NCBI GenBank assembly: GCA_017656235.1
Contig: JACDOF010000005.1
Location: 62,001 to 126,000 of the forward strand
From: Brevibacillus sp.
GTDB taxonomy: Bacteria; Bacillota; Bacilli; Brevibacillales; Brevibacillaceae
Length of the DNA: 64,000 bases
Direction: 5' to 3'
Of this stretch, positions 54,187 through 63,562 are shown piece after piece. Position numbers and translations under genes: made by a program. How positions within the stretch are numbered: position 1 is the stretch's first letter; each line of letters begins with the position of its first letter. The notes under the pieces were generated by a model. The model saw only the letters and a program-made list of their open reading frames with translations, did not search any database and was not told the origin of the DNA.

Positions 54187-54220
54187 AAAAAGCGACATGT
54201 CGATCGACATGTCGCTTTTT
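54187..54220. terminator. Bidirectional terminator, perfect 34-base palindrome
   Basis: A5-GCGACATGTCGA and its exact inverse T5-ended arm form an uninterrupted 34-base self-complementary sequence with A5 and T5 ends, placed between two convergent genes, so it can stop transcripts from both strands. Confidence 0.93.
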
Positions 54221-54230
54221 CCTTGGAACA

Positions 54231-54425
54231 TCAGGTTCGCTCTCGCTCAGCAAAGAGAAATTTGATTGCATAGATGCCGGCCACACCGACCAGTGTATAG
54301 ACAACTCGGCTGATCCAACTGTCCATACCGCCGAATAAAAAAGCAACGAGGTCGAATTGAAACAGACCGATTAGTCCCCAGTTCAGCGCGCCGATCATGA
54401 CCAGGAGCAACGCCAGTCTATCCAT
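54231..54425 (-). CDS. DUF378 family small membrane protein (YuzA-like)
   Basis: 64-residue protein with two membrane helices; MIGALNWGLIGLFQFDLVAFLFGG and VVYTLVGVAGIYAI are the DUF378 hallmarks. AAAGGAG lies about 10 bases before the ATG. Function unknown throughout the family. Confidence 0.88.
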   Translation of the reverse strand: MDRLALLLVMIGALNWGLIGLFQFDLVAFLFGGMDSWISRVVYTLVGVAGIYAIKFLFAERERT

Positions 54426-54488
54426 TGCTTCACACTCCTTTGCTTCATGCTACCAGCTTTGCCAGCGGGAGCGCATTCTATACCCGGC

Positions 54489-56189
54489 TCAGGCGACGGT
54501 GAAGCGCTGGCTCATCTCGTCCAATCGGCCAGAGAGTTGGATCAGGTGATCAGCCAGGTGTTTCGACTTGTTGATAGCGTCCAACTGCGTCTTGGAAGCG
54601 TTCGTCATTTCCGCGGTGCACCGCAGCGTTTCCTGTGAAATGGTGACAAACGACTGCAGCGTTTGATCCACATCCGTCAGCGTCCGAAAGAGATGGGAGA
54701 GACCTTGTGAGATTGTATCCATCCGGTCATTGGTCTCATCTACCGTCTGCCGCAGCCTGGAAAAGGCCTGTTCCGTTGTTTCGACCCGACGGTGACTCTC
54801 CGGCAGGTGACGGGCCGCCTCTTTTGTTTGGTCGGCCACCAGGGCCACCTCCCCCTGGATGCGCTGGATGAGTTCAGCAATGTCCAGCGCCGCTTTTTGT
54901 GATTCATCCGCCAGGACACCGATTTCATGGGCCACCACGGCAAATCCTCTTCCGGCTTGTCCGGCGCGGACCGCTTCAATGGATGCATTAAGGGCCAGCA
55001 GTTTGGTTTGTTTGGACACGTTTTGGATCATGTCCACCACCTGACCGATGGAGTAGGAGTGTTCGTTCAACTTGTCCATCTTTTCCTCCAACCGCTTAAG
55101 GATCAAGGCGAACTGCCGAATCATCGACGTTACCTCATCCAACTGCTGCTGACCGTGCTGGGAGACGTGCTTCATCTCTTCACTGCTGCTGATCACGACC
55201 CTGATGCTGTCGAACAGCTGGTCTATCGCTTCTTTCATTTGAGCGAACGAAGCGGCAGCCGCCTGGGTGGATGCGGCTGTCTTCTCGACACCTTGATTCA
55301 CCGTTTCTACATGAGAAAAAAGCTGTGTCGAGCGCTGCTTTGCTTCATCGGCCGACTGCTGCATCTGCTCCCCGCCTTCTTGCAGCTCGCTGATCATCCG
55401 CTTGATTTCCCGAATCATCTGCGACATTTGCTCAATCATGAAGTTGAAGCTGGCGGCGATCCAGCGCAGTTCCGGCCCTTCCTTTTGCAAATCGGTACGC
55501 TCTGTCAGATTGCCGGCGCTCACTATTTTCATGTGCTCAATCAGGATACGGAACGGTTTTGTTACATTGCGTACGACAAAGAAGCCAAACAGCAGCGAGA
55601 TCAGCAGGCTGACGATGACGGCCCACAGGATCAGACTGGCGGTTTTATGCAAGGGGGCCAGATACTCCTCTTGGGCTACGGCAAGCACATAGATGAAGTG
55701 TTCTTCCGGAGAGGGAGAAAAGGCGAGCGTATAGACTGTTCCCGTCACCTCGGCATGGGTTGCTCCGGATCTCGTTTGTTCTATCGCCTTGGCAAGTTCG
55801 TTGGAAAAGGGGATCTCCCCTCTGGTGATCTTTTCAATAGGCTGAAATGAGCGGTTTTTCACGACAAACTGGTGCACCGACAGGTTTTGCTGGGCCAGGT
55901 CGGCCTGCAGCTGACGCAGTTCATAGGTGAGCCGCTTTGTATACTGCTGCTCGTCAGCGGCCAATACGAACTTGAGCAGCGAGATTTTTTCCGTCACTTT
56001 CTTTGTTTCGGACAAAAGGCGTGTCTCTACCAGCGACACCACATTCGACTTTGCCTGCGAATAGAACAACCAACCGATTGTGCTGACGGAGACGAGGATA
56101 ATGACAAGAAAAGGGATGGTGATTTTTACACTCAAGGGAACTCGCTGATGCAGTCGTTCCAAGAGCAGGTGTAAAGCGGATCGTTTCAT
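54489..56189 (-). CDS. Methyl-accepting chemotaxis protein
   Basis: 566-residue membrane receptor: N-terminal helix (about 20-42), an extracytoplasmic sensor of about 140 residues with a helical first part (resembling a single Cache or four-helix fold), a second helix (about 188-210), HAMP (VTKPFRILIEHMKIVSAGNL) and a signalling domain with the hairpin tip segment AGQAGRGFAVVAHEIGVLADESQKAA. It couples CheA/CheW to an unknown ligand. The start at 56189 (MKRSALHLL) follows GGGAGG by 7 bases. No che or flagellar genes are nearby. Confidence 0.9.
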   Translation of the reverse strand: MKRSALHLLLERLHQRVPLSVKITIPFLVIILVSVSTIGWLFYSQAKSNVVSLVETRLLSETKKVTEKISLLKFVLAADEQQYTKRLTYELRQLQADLAQQNLSVHQFVVKNRSFQPIEKITRGEIPFSNELAKAIEQTRSGATHAEVTGTVYTLAFSPSPEEHFIYVLAVAQEEYLAPLHKTASLILWAVIVSLLISLLFGFFVVRNVTKPFRILIEHMKIVSAGNLTERTDLQKEGPELRWIAASFNFMIEQMSQMIREIKRMISELQEGGEQMQQSADEAKQRSTQLFSHVETVNQGVEKTAASTQAAAASFAQMKEAIDQLFDSIRVVISSSEEMKHVSQHGQQQLDEVTSMIRQFALILKRLEEKMDKLNEHSYSIGQVVDMIQNVSKQTKLLALNASIEAVRAGQAGRGFAVVAHEIGVLADESQKAALDIAELIQRIQGEVALVADQTKEAARHLPESHRRVETTEQAFSRLRQTVDETNDRMDTISQGLSHLFRTLTDVDQTLQSFVTISQETLRCTAEMTNASKTQLDAINKSKHLADHLIQLSGRLDEMSQRFTVA

Positions 56190-56336
56190 ATCGTTCCTCC
56201 CAGTCCAAAAGACCTTCATGCTTTTTCCATTCTAGCGGGGGAACGTAAAGGACATGTGGAGATTAGATGAAGAAACTGTGGCAAGCACAGCAGGGGCCCA
56301 ATTTTGGGATGATGGGGGAAGGGTACAGCGCAAATC

Positions 56337-56390
56337 TTAAAACTAGCTTAACAATAGCCCAACACTTCCGCAATAAATCCCCGATATAGT
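56337..56390 (+). promoter_or_regulatory. PhoP-box promoter of pstSCAB
   Basis: Three direct repeats, TTAAAAC (56337), TTAACAA (56348) and CCAACAC (56359), start exactly 11 bases apart, the arrangement bound by Bacillus PhoP. A -10 element TATAGT (56385-56390) follows at normal distance and no -35 consensus is present, as expected for a PhoP-activated promoter. Confidence 0.87.
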
Positions 56391-56438
56391 TAGGAACTGT
56401 GAGAGACATACTGAACCATTGAGGAGGGTTTTCCCGAA

Positions 56439-57455
56439 ATGAAAAAGTTTGGTAGTGTGCTGTTGACCCTGGCGCTGGCTGGTAGCGTACTTGCCGGCTG
56501 CGGACAAAACGCTCAACAAGCTCCGACGGCATCTGCGGGCGACCAAGCCAACAACGCTGCGCAAGCACCAGCAGAACAAGAAGAGAAAACAGAAGAACTG
56601 AGCGGAGAAGTTCTGATTGCAGGTTCTTCCACTGTTTATCCGATCACGATCATCGCTGCTGAGAAGTTCATGGAAGAAAACCCTGGTGTAAACGTTTCGG
56701 TTGCTTCTACCGGTACTGGCGGCGGATTTAAGAAGTGGCAGGTAGGCGAAACGGATATCAACAACGCTTCTTCCAAGATTAAGGATTCGGTTATTGAGGA
56801 AGCGAAAAAGCACGGCATCGAGCCGCTGGAACTGACCGTCGCTTACGACGCGCTTACTGTTGTCGTAAACAAGGAGAACGATTTCGTCGACAGCATGACC
56901 GTTGAAGAGTTGAAGAAAATCTGGGAACCGAACTCCACCGTTAAACTGTGGTCGGATGTTCGCGAAGGATGGCCGAAGGAAGAGATCAAGCTGTACGGTC
57001 CTGGTACCGATTCGGGTACGTTTGAATACTTCACGGAACAAATCGTGGGCGAAGCGAAATCTTCCCGCACGGACTACACGCCGTCCGAGGATGACAACGT
57101 ACTGGTACAAGGGGTTGCCGGTGACAAGTATTCGCTTGGTTATTTCGGATATGCGTACTATGCTGAAAACTCCGACAAACTCAAGGCTGTACCGATTGTA
57201 AACCCGGAGACGAAGGAAGCGGTAATGCCATCTGACGAAGCGATCGAGAACGGCACCTACAAACCGCTCGGCCGTGAGATCTGGATCTATCCGTCCAAGC
57301 AGGCGCTGAAGAAGCCGCAGGTTGCTGCATTTGTCAAGTTCTACATGGAGAACGCGGCTGAGTACGCAAAAGAAGCTGGTTACACACCGCTGCCGGCTGA
57401 AAAATACGATGTGGAACGGAAAGAGCTGGAAGAAGCGCTTAAGGCACTGCAATAA
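56439..57455 (+). CDS. pstS: Phosphate-binding lipoprotein
   Basis: 338-residue lipoprotein, lipobox VLAGC (Cys about 21). Phosphate-site segments are AGSSTVYPI (about 66-74), STGTGGGFKKW and GPGTDSGTFEYF (about 186-197). It captures phosphate for the PstCAB importer. AGGAGGG lies 12 bases before the ATG. Induced by phosphate starvation through the PhoP box upstream. Confidence 0.95.
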   Translation: MKKFGSVLLTLALAGSVLAGCGQNAQQAPTASAGDQANNAAQAPAEQEEKTEELSGEVLIAGSSTVYPITIIAAEKFMEENPGVNVSVASTGTGGGFKKWQVGETDINNASSKIKDSVIEEAKKHGIEPLELTVAYDALTVVVNKENDFVDSMTVEELKKIWEPNSTVKLWSDVREGWPKEEIKLYGPGTDSGTFEYFTEQIVGEAKSSRTDYTPSEDDNVLVQGVAGDKYSLGYFGYAYYAENSDKLKAVPIVNPETKEAVMPSDEAIENGTYKPLGREIWIYPSKQALKKPQVAAFVKFYMENAAEYAKEAGYTPLPAEKYDVERKELEEALKALQ

Positions 57456-57502
57456 GCGCGCAGCATAGCGAGGGAAGAGACAGTTGAGATAAGGCAGGGA
57501 AA

Positions 57503-57549
57503 GTGTGGCGATGCTCAACCACCTGGGTGGGTGGGGCTGCCACATTTTT
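57503..57549 (+). terminator. Attenuator between pstS and pstC
   Basis: TGTGGC (57504-57509) pairs with GCCACA (57539-57544), with an inner CCACC/GGGTGG stem and a TTTTT tail. Partial termination here would make PstS more abundant than the membrane subunits. Confidence 0.75.
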
Positions 57550-57579
57550 CCGTGTCTGCGATTCAAAGGGGGAATATGT

Positions 57580-58485
57580 GTGCAAGGGTCTGTAACAGAA
57601 CGAAAAAAGAGAAGCAGATGGGCGGACAAAGTGGTGCCCGGCGTGCTCTTTTCCAGCTCGCTTATCACCGTCCTGACCACTGTCGGAATTGTCCTGGTGC
57701 TGTTGACAGAGACAGTCGCTTTCTTTGGCGAGGTATCCATAATCGAGTTTATTACCAGCGACAGGTGGACACCGCAGTTTGCGGACAAACACTTTGGAAT
57801 TCTGCCCTTGTTGGTCGGCACGATGATGATCACGGTTATCGCCAGTCTGGTCGCGCTTCCGATCGGACTTGCCACGGCCATCTACCTCAGTGAGTATGCG
57901 CCGGAACGGGTGCGCAAGGTCGTCAAACCGATTCTGGAAGTGCTGGCCGGAGTTCCGACGATTGTCTACGGTTATTTTGCGCTTACGTTTGTGACGCCGT
58001 TGATTCGTTCGCTTATTCCGGAAACAAGTATTTACAACGCTTTGAGCGCCAGTATTGTCGTCGGCATCATGATTTTGCCGATGGTAGCGTCCCTCAGCGA
58101 AGATGCGATGCTGGCTGTCCCCCGCAAACTGCGGGACGGAGCCTTCGCTTTGGGAGCCACCCGCTTTGAGGTGGCGCTGAAAGTGGTCGTGCCTGCGGCG
58201 CTGTCCGGCATCATCGCTTCCTTTGTGCTGGCACTGTCACGGGCGATCGGGGAGACGATGATCGTGACCATTGCTGCCGGTGCGCTTGCGCAGGTTACCT
58301 TTAATCCGCTGGAAAGCGTCCAGACCATGACTGCTTTTATCGTCAATATCAGCCTTGGCGACGTGGAACCAGGCAGTATCGAATCGAAAAGCATCTTTGC
58401 CGTCGGCATGACCTTGTTTGTGCTGACGCTGACCCTCAACCTGATCGCGCAGTTTATTTCCCGTCGCTACAAGGAGGAGTATTGA
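57580..58485 (+). CDS. pstC: Phosphate ABC transporter permease
   Basis: 301-residue permease with six helices. The EAA-type loop is [34 protein letters not shown] and the [14 protein letters not shown] segment is typical of PstC. GTG 57580 is used (AAAGGGGGA about 7 bases upstream) because the longer frame from ATG 57505 runs through the attenuator hairpin. One-base overlap with pstA. Confidence 0.93.
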   Translation: MQGSVTERKKRSRWADKVVPGVLFSSSLITVLTTVGIVLVLLTETVAFFGEVSIIEFITSDRWTPQFADKHFGILPLLVGTMMITVIASLVALPIGLATAIYLSEYAPERVRKVVKPILEVLAGVPTIVYGYFALTFVTPLIRSLIPETSIYNALSASIVVGIMILPMVASLSEDAMLAVPRKLRDGAFALGATRFEVALKVVVPAALSGIIASFVLALSRAIGETMIVTIAAGALAQVTFNPLESVQTMTAFIVNISLGDVEPGSIESKSIFAVGMTLFVLTLTLNLIAQFISRRYKEEY

Positions 58486-59330
58486 TGACCAAGCTCAGAA
58501 AAATCAAGGATGTTTTTTTCAAATGGCTCTTCTTTGCCGCCACTGCGTTCGGCATGCTTTCATTGGTCGTTCTGGTTGTCGATATATTGTATCAAGGGCT
58601 CCCGCGCCTAAGTTGGGAGTTTATCACCAACTTTCCTTCCTTTAATCCCGACAAAGCGGGGATTAAAGCGGCAATCCTGGGATCGGTGTGGGTGATCGGA
58701 CTAACCGCTCCGATGGCGCTGTTTTTAGGGGTAGCCACCGCGTTGTACCTGGAGGAGTACGCGAAGAAAAACTGGTTTACCCGTCTGATCCAGACAAACA
58801 TCTCCAATCTGGCTGGCGTTCCTTCCATTATCTATGGGATTTTGGGACTCGCCCTGTTCGTACGGGCGATGAAGCTGGGGCCGAGTATCCTGGCGGGCGC
58901 CTTTACCATGGCCTTGCTCGTTCTGCCGATTGTGGTCGTGGCGGCCCAGGAAGCAATCCGGGCGGTACCGCAGACCTTGCGGCACGGTGCCTATGCACTG
59001 GGGGCTTCGAAATGGCAGACGATTCGCGGCATCGTGCTTCCGTCCGCCGCGCCGGGAATTCTGACGGGCATGATTCTCAGCTTGTCCCGTGCAATTGGCG
59101 AAACGGCACCTCTGGTTGTTGTGGGCGCCTTCGTTTTTGTCCGCTTTGCCCCGACCGATCCGCTGGATAAGTTTACGGTGCTGCCGATTCAGATATACAG
59201 TTGGGTATCGCAGCCAAAAGCGGCGTTCCACGAATTGGCCGCATCCGGGATTATCGTCCTGTTGATCGTTCTGCTGCTGATGAACGCAACGGCAGTCCTT
59301 TTGCGGAACAAGTATCAAAAGCGTTTTTAA
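58485..59330 (+). CDS. pstA: Phosphate ABC transporter permease
   Basis: 281-residue partner permease with six helices; NLAGVPSIIYGILGLALF and QEAIRAVPQTLRHGAYALGASKWQTIRGIVLP carry the family signatures. ATG 58485 with AAGGAGG 7 bases upstream is preferred to TTG 58482. Translation is coupled to pstC through the overlapping TGATG. Confidence 0.94.
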   Translation: MTKLRKIKDVFFKWLFFAATAFGMLSLVVLVVDILYQGLPRLSWEFITNFPSFNPDKAGIKAAILGSVWVIGLTAPMALFLGVATALYLEEYAKKNWFTRLIQTNISNLAGVPSIIYGILGLALFVRAMKLGPSILAGAFTMALLVLPIVVVAAQEAIRAVPQTLRHGAYALGASKWQTIRGIVLPSAAPGILTGMILSLSRAIGETAPLVVVGAFVFVRFAPTDPLDKFTVLPIQIYSWVSQPKAAFHELAASGIIVLLIVLLLMNATAVLLRNKYQKRF

Positions 59331-59378
59331 TGCAGACCCGTTTTGTATAGATACATTTTTTGAGGGGAGCTATGACCT

Positions 59379-60131
59379 GTGAGCATAATTGAAACCAGAA
59401 ATCTGAATCTCTATTACGGACAGCATCACGCCTTGTTGGACATCAATGTTGATATTGAAGAAAACAGCATTACGGCTTTCATTGGTCCTTCCGGCTGCGG
59501 AAAATCCACATTCTTGCGTACCTTGAACCGCATGAACGATATGATTCCCAATGTGAAAATAACCGGCACAGTCAAGGTAGCCGGTGAAGATATATACCAA
59601 AGCGGCGTAGATGTAGAGATTCTGCGCAAACGAGTCGGAATGGTGTTTCAACAGCCCAATCCCTTCCCGAAAAGCATCTACGACAACATTACCTTTGGTC
59701 CCAAGCTGCACGGGGTGACCAACCGGCATGAACTGGACGAAATCGTCGAGAAAAGCCTGAAAGCGGCTGCCCTCTGGGACGAAGTAAAAGATGTGCTCAA
59801 GAAACCGGCGTACGGGTTGTCCGGCGGGCAGCAGCAGCGTCTCTGCATCGCCAGGGCACTGGCCGTCAATCCGCAGATTTTGCTGATGGACGAACCCACT
59901 TCCGCACTTGATCCGATTTCCACGGCCAAAATCGAGGAACTGCTCGATGAACTGAAGGAGACGTATACCATTGTGATCGTCACTCACAACATGCAGCAGG
60001 CAGCGCGCATCTCTGACAAGACCGCCTTTTTCCTCAACGGGGAGCTGGTCGAATACGATGCGACCCCGGTTATTTTCCAAAACCCGAGTGACAAGCGAAC
60101 GGAAGATTACATTACCGGTCGCTTTGGCTGA
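59379..60131 (+). CDS. pstB: Phosphate ABC transporter ATPase
   Basis: 250-residue ATPase: Walker [10 protein letters not shown] (about 32-40), the PstB-type [26 protein letters not shown] signature, Walker [14 protein letters not shown] and [11 protein letters not shown] 59379 follows GAGGGGAG. The operon ends here: no second pstB and no phoU follow, although many relatives have them. Confidence 0.95.
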   Translation: MSIIETRNLNLYYGQHHALLDINVDIEENSITAFIGPSGCGKSTFLRTLNRMNDMIPNVKITGTVKVAGEDIYQSGVDVEILRKRVGMVFQQPNPFPKSIYDNITFGPKLHGVTNRHELDEIVEKSLKAAALWDEVKDVLKKPAYGLSGGQQQRLCIARALAVNPQILLMDEPTSALDPISTAKIEELLDELKETYTIVIVTHNMQQAARISDKTAFFLNGELVEYDATPVIFQNPSDKRTEDYITGRFG

Positions 60132-60830
60132 TCTTTTCCATTCCACTCTTGAATCGCGGCAGCCAGCAGACTTTTCAGGTGTAGATAAAGGCGTTTGACA
60201 AAGGGAAGCGCGTATCCCTTTTCCTCCACTCACTCCGCTGTCAGCCCGCAAGGAAGCAGAACTGTCACCAGGCAGGCTCGAAGCGGGGGGCACGCAAACG
60301 TAGAATCGCTGCGAAGTGGTTGGAAGCTGCGCCCGAAAGCTCCCGCTTCGTCCTTGCTCAAGCCTTGGCAGGGTGGCAAAGTCGATGCCTCCGGAAAAGG
60401 GACGCTCTCCCGCCAAACCGTTGCTTTGGAACTGAACCAACCTCACACTCTCCATTGCGGCAATGAAGCAGTGGTGCAGTTTGGAACTCGGCCACAAACC
60501 GAGTTTTTTTTTGTGTGTGCGATGGATAATATGTCAAAGGATTACCTGGATTGCCTGCGCCAAACGTTATTGAGCTTAATGAAAAGGCTTATGACGAAAT
60601 GGCAGATAATGGTCGTAAAAGGTAAAAATACGATGCTGTAAACTCCTCCCCATATCAAGTAACCGGAAATATTTGCAATCAATTCAACATTCATCTGTGG
60701 ACAGAGTTACACAATGTTTTCTTAATAGTAAGCTGCTGGAATAAAGAGAAGAACAGAAGAAAAAAATAGAAACGTTCATATTGCGTCTTTCCGTTGGATG
60801 CGCAGCGACAGAGAAAAGGAGAGAGTGTCT
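60132..60830. other. 699-base stretch without a convincing gene
   Basis: The first 350 bases are GC-rich, with long open frames on both strands but no ribosome binding site, signal or recognisable protein. An intrinsic terminator sits at 60485-60512. Bases 60530-60626 can be read as KGLPGLPAPNVIELNEKAYD and EMADNGRKR before a stop, without a start codon, which looks like a short gene remnant. The last 150 bases are AT-rich and should hold the promoter of the next operon. Confidence 0.5.
60485..60512 (+). terminator. Intrinsic terminator in the pstB downstream region
   Basis: AACTCGG (60485-60491), loop CCACAAA, CCGAGTT (60499-60505) and a run of nine T residues. It probably terminates the pst transcript, about 350 bases after pstB, or an unannotated RNA within that stretch. 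Confidence 0.85.
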
Positions 60831-61223
60831 ATGTGGCAGGGATGGCCCTTGGAGCGCGTGATTATCTTGTTTACAGGATTGGCCTTTGCGATGATTTTTG
60901 TGCAGGTCACGCTGTTTCATTCCAGGCAAAATTTTCGTCACTGGTCAATGTGGCTGCCGGTGCTGGGGACTCCGGTGCTGGCTGTGGCGGCAGGAGCATA
61001 CGGCTTTTACCGGGTGGAGTGGCTGCGTTGGACGTTCAGCGCCCTGTTGTGGATCGGTTTGGCGGAGGGATTGTACGGCGCCTACAAACATACGGCGGGG
61101 GTTGGGGAGCGTGTCGGCGGATACGGTGAAACCCAGAACTTCCTGGTTGGCCCGCCAATCATCCTGCCGCTGATGATGAGTGCAATCAGTGTATTGGGGC
61201 TGCTGGCCCTGTATTGGGAGTGA
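60831..61223 (+). CDS. Four-helix membrane protein of a GMC dehydrogenase operon, unknown
   Basis: 130-residue protein with about four membrane helices (about 8-25, 38-58, 66-84, 108-128) and a polar GERVGGYGETQNFLVGPP loop. AAAGGAGAG lies 7 bases before ATG 60831. It overlaps nothing but is followed 5 bases later by a gluconate dehydrogenase subunit 3-like gene and then a GMC flavoenzyme gene, so it may anchor that complex to the membrane or to the quinone pool. No family recognised. Confidence 0.72.
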   Translation: MWQGWPLERVIILFTGLAFAMIFVQVTLFHSRQNFRHWSMWLPVLGTPVLAVAAGAYGFYRVEWLRWTFSALLWIGLAEGLYGAYKHTAGVGERVGGYGETQNFLVGPPIILPLMMSAISVLGLLALYWE

Positions 61224-61228
61224 GCGGG

Positions 61229-61828
61229 ATGAGCAGGAGGAGTCATTACCCCACGTACAATGTATGGGATCAGCACGAACATTGGGATCCTCATACCCGT
61301 CAGATCGTGGCTCAGCGACGTACGCCGGTGATCAGCCATTCTTTCCTGACAAGGCAGGAGGCGATGCTGGTGCAGACGCTGGCCGGCGTGCTGACGGATG
61401 AATACAGGCAGGAAGTGCTCACCTTTGTCACACAGCATATCGATCAGTCCCTGAACAGCCCGGTGGGAGAATCGCAGCGGAAAGCGGGCGTACCGGAGAA
61501 AAAGGTGCTGTATCGGCTCGGTTTGAGCGGAATCAACGAAGCGAGCCACAGGTTGTATCGGAGAGATTTTATCGGGTTGAAACAGCCAGAGCAGGAAGAA
61601 CTGCTGAGAAGAGTAGAAAAGGGGACCGTGCCGGAGACTTCCGCTTGGCAGCAGGTGGCTCCGCAGGATTTTTTCCAAAAGCTTTTGTACGACGTTGTCA
61701 ACGCCTATTATTCCCACCCCTTGGTATGGTCCGACATCGGGTACGGAGGACCGGCTTATCCGCGCGGCTATGTCAGGGTAGAAAAAGGACTGGTTGATCC
61801 CTGGGAGGCGAAGAAAGATGGAGAATAG
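61229..61828 (+). CDS. Gluconate 2-dehydrogenase subunit 3 family protein
   Basis: 199-residue protein with the subunit-3 pattern: HSFLTRQEAMLVQTLAGVLTDE (about 36-57), a helical middle, and a C-terminal FQKLLYDVVNAYYSHPLVWSDIGYGGPAYPRGYV. These small subunits pair with GMC-type flavoprotein dehydrogenases and help their export or maturation. No Tat signal is obvious, unlike many proteobacterial versions. Its end overlaps the start of the GMC gene by 11 bases. Confidence 0.8.
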   Translation: MSRRSHYPTYNVWDQHEHWDPHTRQIVAQRRTPVISHSFLTRQEAMLVQTLAGVLTDEYRQEVLTFVTQHIDQSLNSPVGESQRKAGVPEKKVLYRLGLSGINEASHRLYRRDFIGLKQPEQEELLRRVEKGTVPETSAWQQVAPQDFFQKLLYDVVNAYYSHPLVWSDIGYGGPAYPRGYVRVEKGLVDPWEAKKDGE

Positions 61829-63455
61829 GGATCGGGTCACCCATCACACGAACCACTACCAGGGCCGCCGCTCCAAAAGTCTTGATCAGCGGAAGTACCA
61901 AGACGGGGCGGATGTCTGCATCGTCGGTGCCGGGGCGGCTGGCTGCGTGTTGGCGTACGAACTGGCCAAAGCCGGACTGAAAGTGGTGGTAATCGAAGCA
62001 GGGCCGTTCTGGAATCCGCAGACCGACTTTGCCAGCGATGAACTGGCCACGCGACGTCTGGCATGGGAAGCCACGCGTATCGTCGATGGGGCCAACCCGC
62101 TGCGATTGGGCCACAACAATTCCGGCCGCGGTGTGGGCGGAGGGACCGTTCACTTTACCGGTGTATTTCTGCGCTTTCACGAAAGCGATTTCAGGACACG
62201 CTCGGTCGATGGGGTAGGGGAAGATTGGCCGATTGCTTACGAGGATCTCGCTCCTTATTACGACAAAATCGAGCGGGAGATTGCCGTGTCCGGACCCAAA
62301 CACTACCCTTGGGGACCTTTTAAAGGGCCCTATCCTTATCCGGTACGGGAGCCGATCAGCGCCAATGCCCAGTTGTTCCGGGAAGCCTGCGAGAAGCTGG
62401 GGATTGAGAGCGTAGTGGCACCGCTGGCCATTTTGTCTGCTCCGTTTGACGGGCGGCCGCCCTGCATCAACCGCGGTTTTTGCAACCAGGGGTGTATGCC
62501 CAACGCCAAGTACAGCGGCCTGATCCAGCATATCCCCAAAGCGATTGAGCACGGAGCGGAAGTGCTGTCTGACTGCATGGTGACGCAGGTTCTGACCGAC
62601 GGCAGCCGGGTGACAGGCGTGCTGTTTGACCATGACGGGGCGACTTACGAACAAAAAGCGCGTGTCGTCATTCTGGCCGGGTTTGTCATTGAGACGCCAC
62701 GTTTGCTGCTTCATTCCTCCACCCCCCACTTTCCTGACGGACTGGCCAACTCCAGTGGTTGGGTCGGCAAGGCAATCATGCCGCACAGCAGCCATGACGT
62801 GTACGGTCTCTTGCCGGAAGAGGTGCGTTTGTACAAGGGAACGCCCGTTTTGGCGCTGACCCAGCACTTTTATGAAACGGACAAACGGCGCGGATTTGCC
62901 CGTGGCTATACGCTCCATGCACATGGGGCGAGGCCGGTCGGGATGGCTTCGGAAATCGCCACCCAGCGGGCAGACGGGCAATTCCTGTGGGGCCGCCAGC
63001 TGCGGGAGGCCATGCTGGACTATAATTACTACGCCCGGATCACGCTGGTGGGCGAAGTGCTGCCCAACCCTGACAACTGTGTCACGCTGGCCGACGAGAA
63101 GGATGAGTACGGGATGCCGCTGGCCAAGGTAACGTTTCAATACGGAGAGAATGATCGAAGGCTGATTGAACATGCAGTGGTGCAGATGACCCAATTGGTG
63201 GAGGCGATGGGAGGCAAAGCGGCACATGTAGTTGCCGATACGGCACATTTGATGGGCGGCTGCCGGATGGGCAGCGATCCGGTCCAATCCGTCGTCGATT
63301 CCTACGGCCGCTGTCACGACATCCCCAACCTGTATATCGCTGGTGCCAGCATTTTCGTTACCTCCGGAGGGGCTAATCCGACGAACACGGTAATGGCTTT
63401 GGCGGCCCGGACGGCGGAGCACCTGATCCAGGAGATGTCACGTCAAAACATCTGA
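61818..63455 (+). CDS. GMC-family FAD-dependent dehydrogenase
   Basis: 545-residue flavoprotein related to the large subunit of membrane gluconate/sorbitol dehydrogenases. FAD-binding loop VCIVGAGAAGCVLAYELAKAG (about 33-53, only its first 20 residues conserved), SGRGVGGGTVHFTG, DWPIAYEDLAPYYDKIE, a cysteine cluster CINRGFCNQGC (about 216-226), and the C-terminal GMC block TAHLMGGCRMG...VIGASIF-like LYIAGASIFVTSGGANPTNT. ATG 61818 follows GGGAGG by 9 bases. Substrate, probably a sugar or polyol, cannot be named; the usual cytochrome c subunit gene is missing. Confidence 0.87.
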   Translation: MENRDRVTHHTNHYQGRRSKSLDQRKYQDGADVCIVGAGAAGCVLAYELAKAGLKVVVIEAGPFWNPQTDFASDELATRRLAWEATRIVDGANPLRLGHNNSGRGVGGGTVHFTGVFLRFHESDFRTRSVDGVGEDWPIAYEDLAPYYDKIEREIAVSGPKHYPWGPFKGPYPYPVREPISANAQLFREACEKLGIESVVAPLAILSAPFDGRPPCINRGFCNQGCMPNAKYSGLIQHIPKAIEHGAEVLSDCMVTQVLTDGSRVTGVLFDHDGATYEQKARVVILAGFVIETPRLLLHSSTPHFPDGLANSSGWVGKAIMPHSSHDVYGLLPEEVRLYKGTPVLALTQHFYETDKRRGFARGYTLHAHGARPVGMASEIATQRADGQFLWGRQLREAMLDYNYYARITLVGEVLPNPDNCVTLADEKDEYGMPLAKVTFQYGENDRRLIEHAVVQMTQLVEAMGGKAAHVVADTAHLMGGCRMGSDPVQSVVDSYGRCHDIPNLYIAGASIFVTSGGANPTNTVMALAARTAEHLIQEMSRQNI

Positions 63456-63562
63456 GTCCTGCTCCAATTGTCATCGGGTCGTCAAAAAAGTGCGGTTTCC
63501 CTACCCAGGAAATGTATAGTATACTAAAACAGAGAATCAACACGAAAAGCGGGGGAAGCATG

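Noticed and set aside
59370-60497. 375-codon open frame on the minus strand, and a 148-codon frame at 60195-60641 on the plus strand
   Set aside because: The first is mostly the shadow of pstB; the second has no binding site, runs through the terminator at 60485-60512 and resembles no protein.
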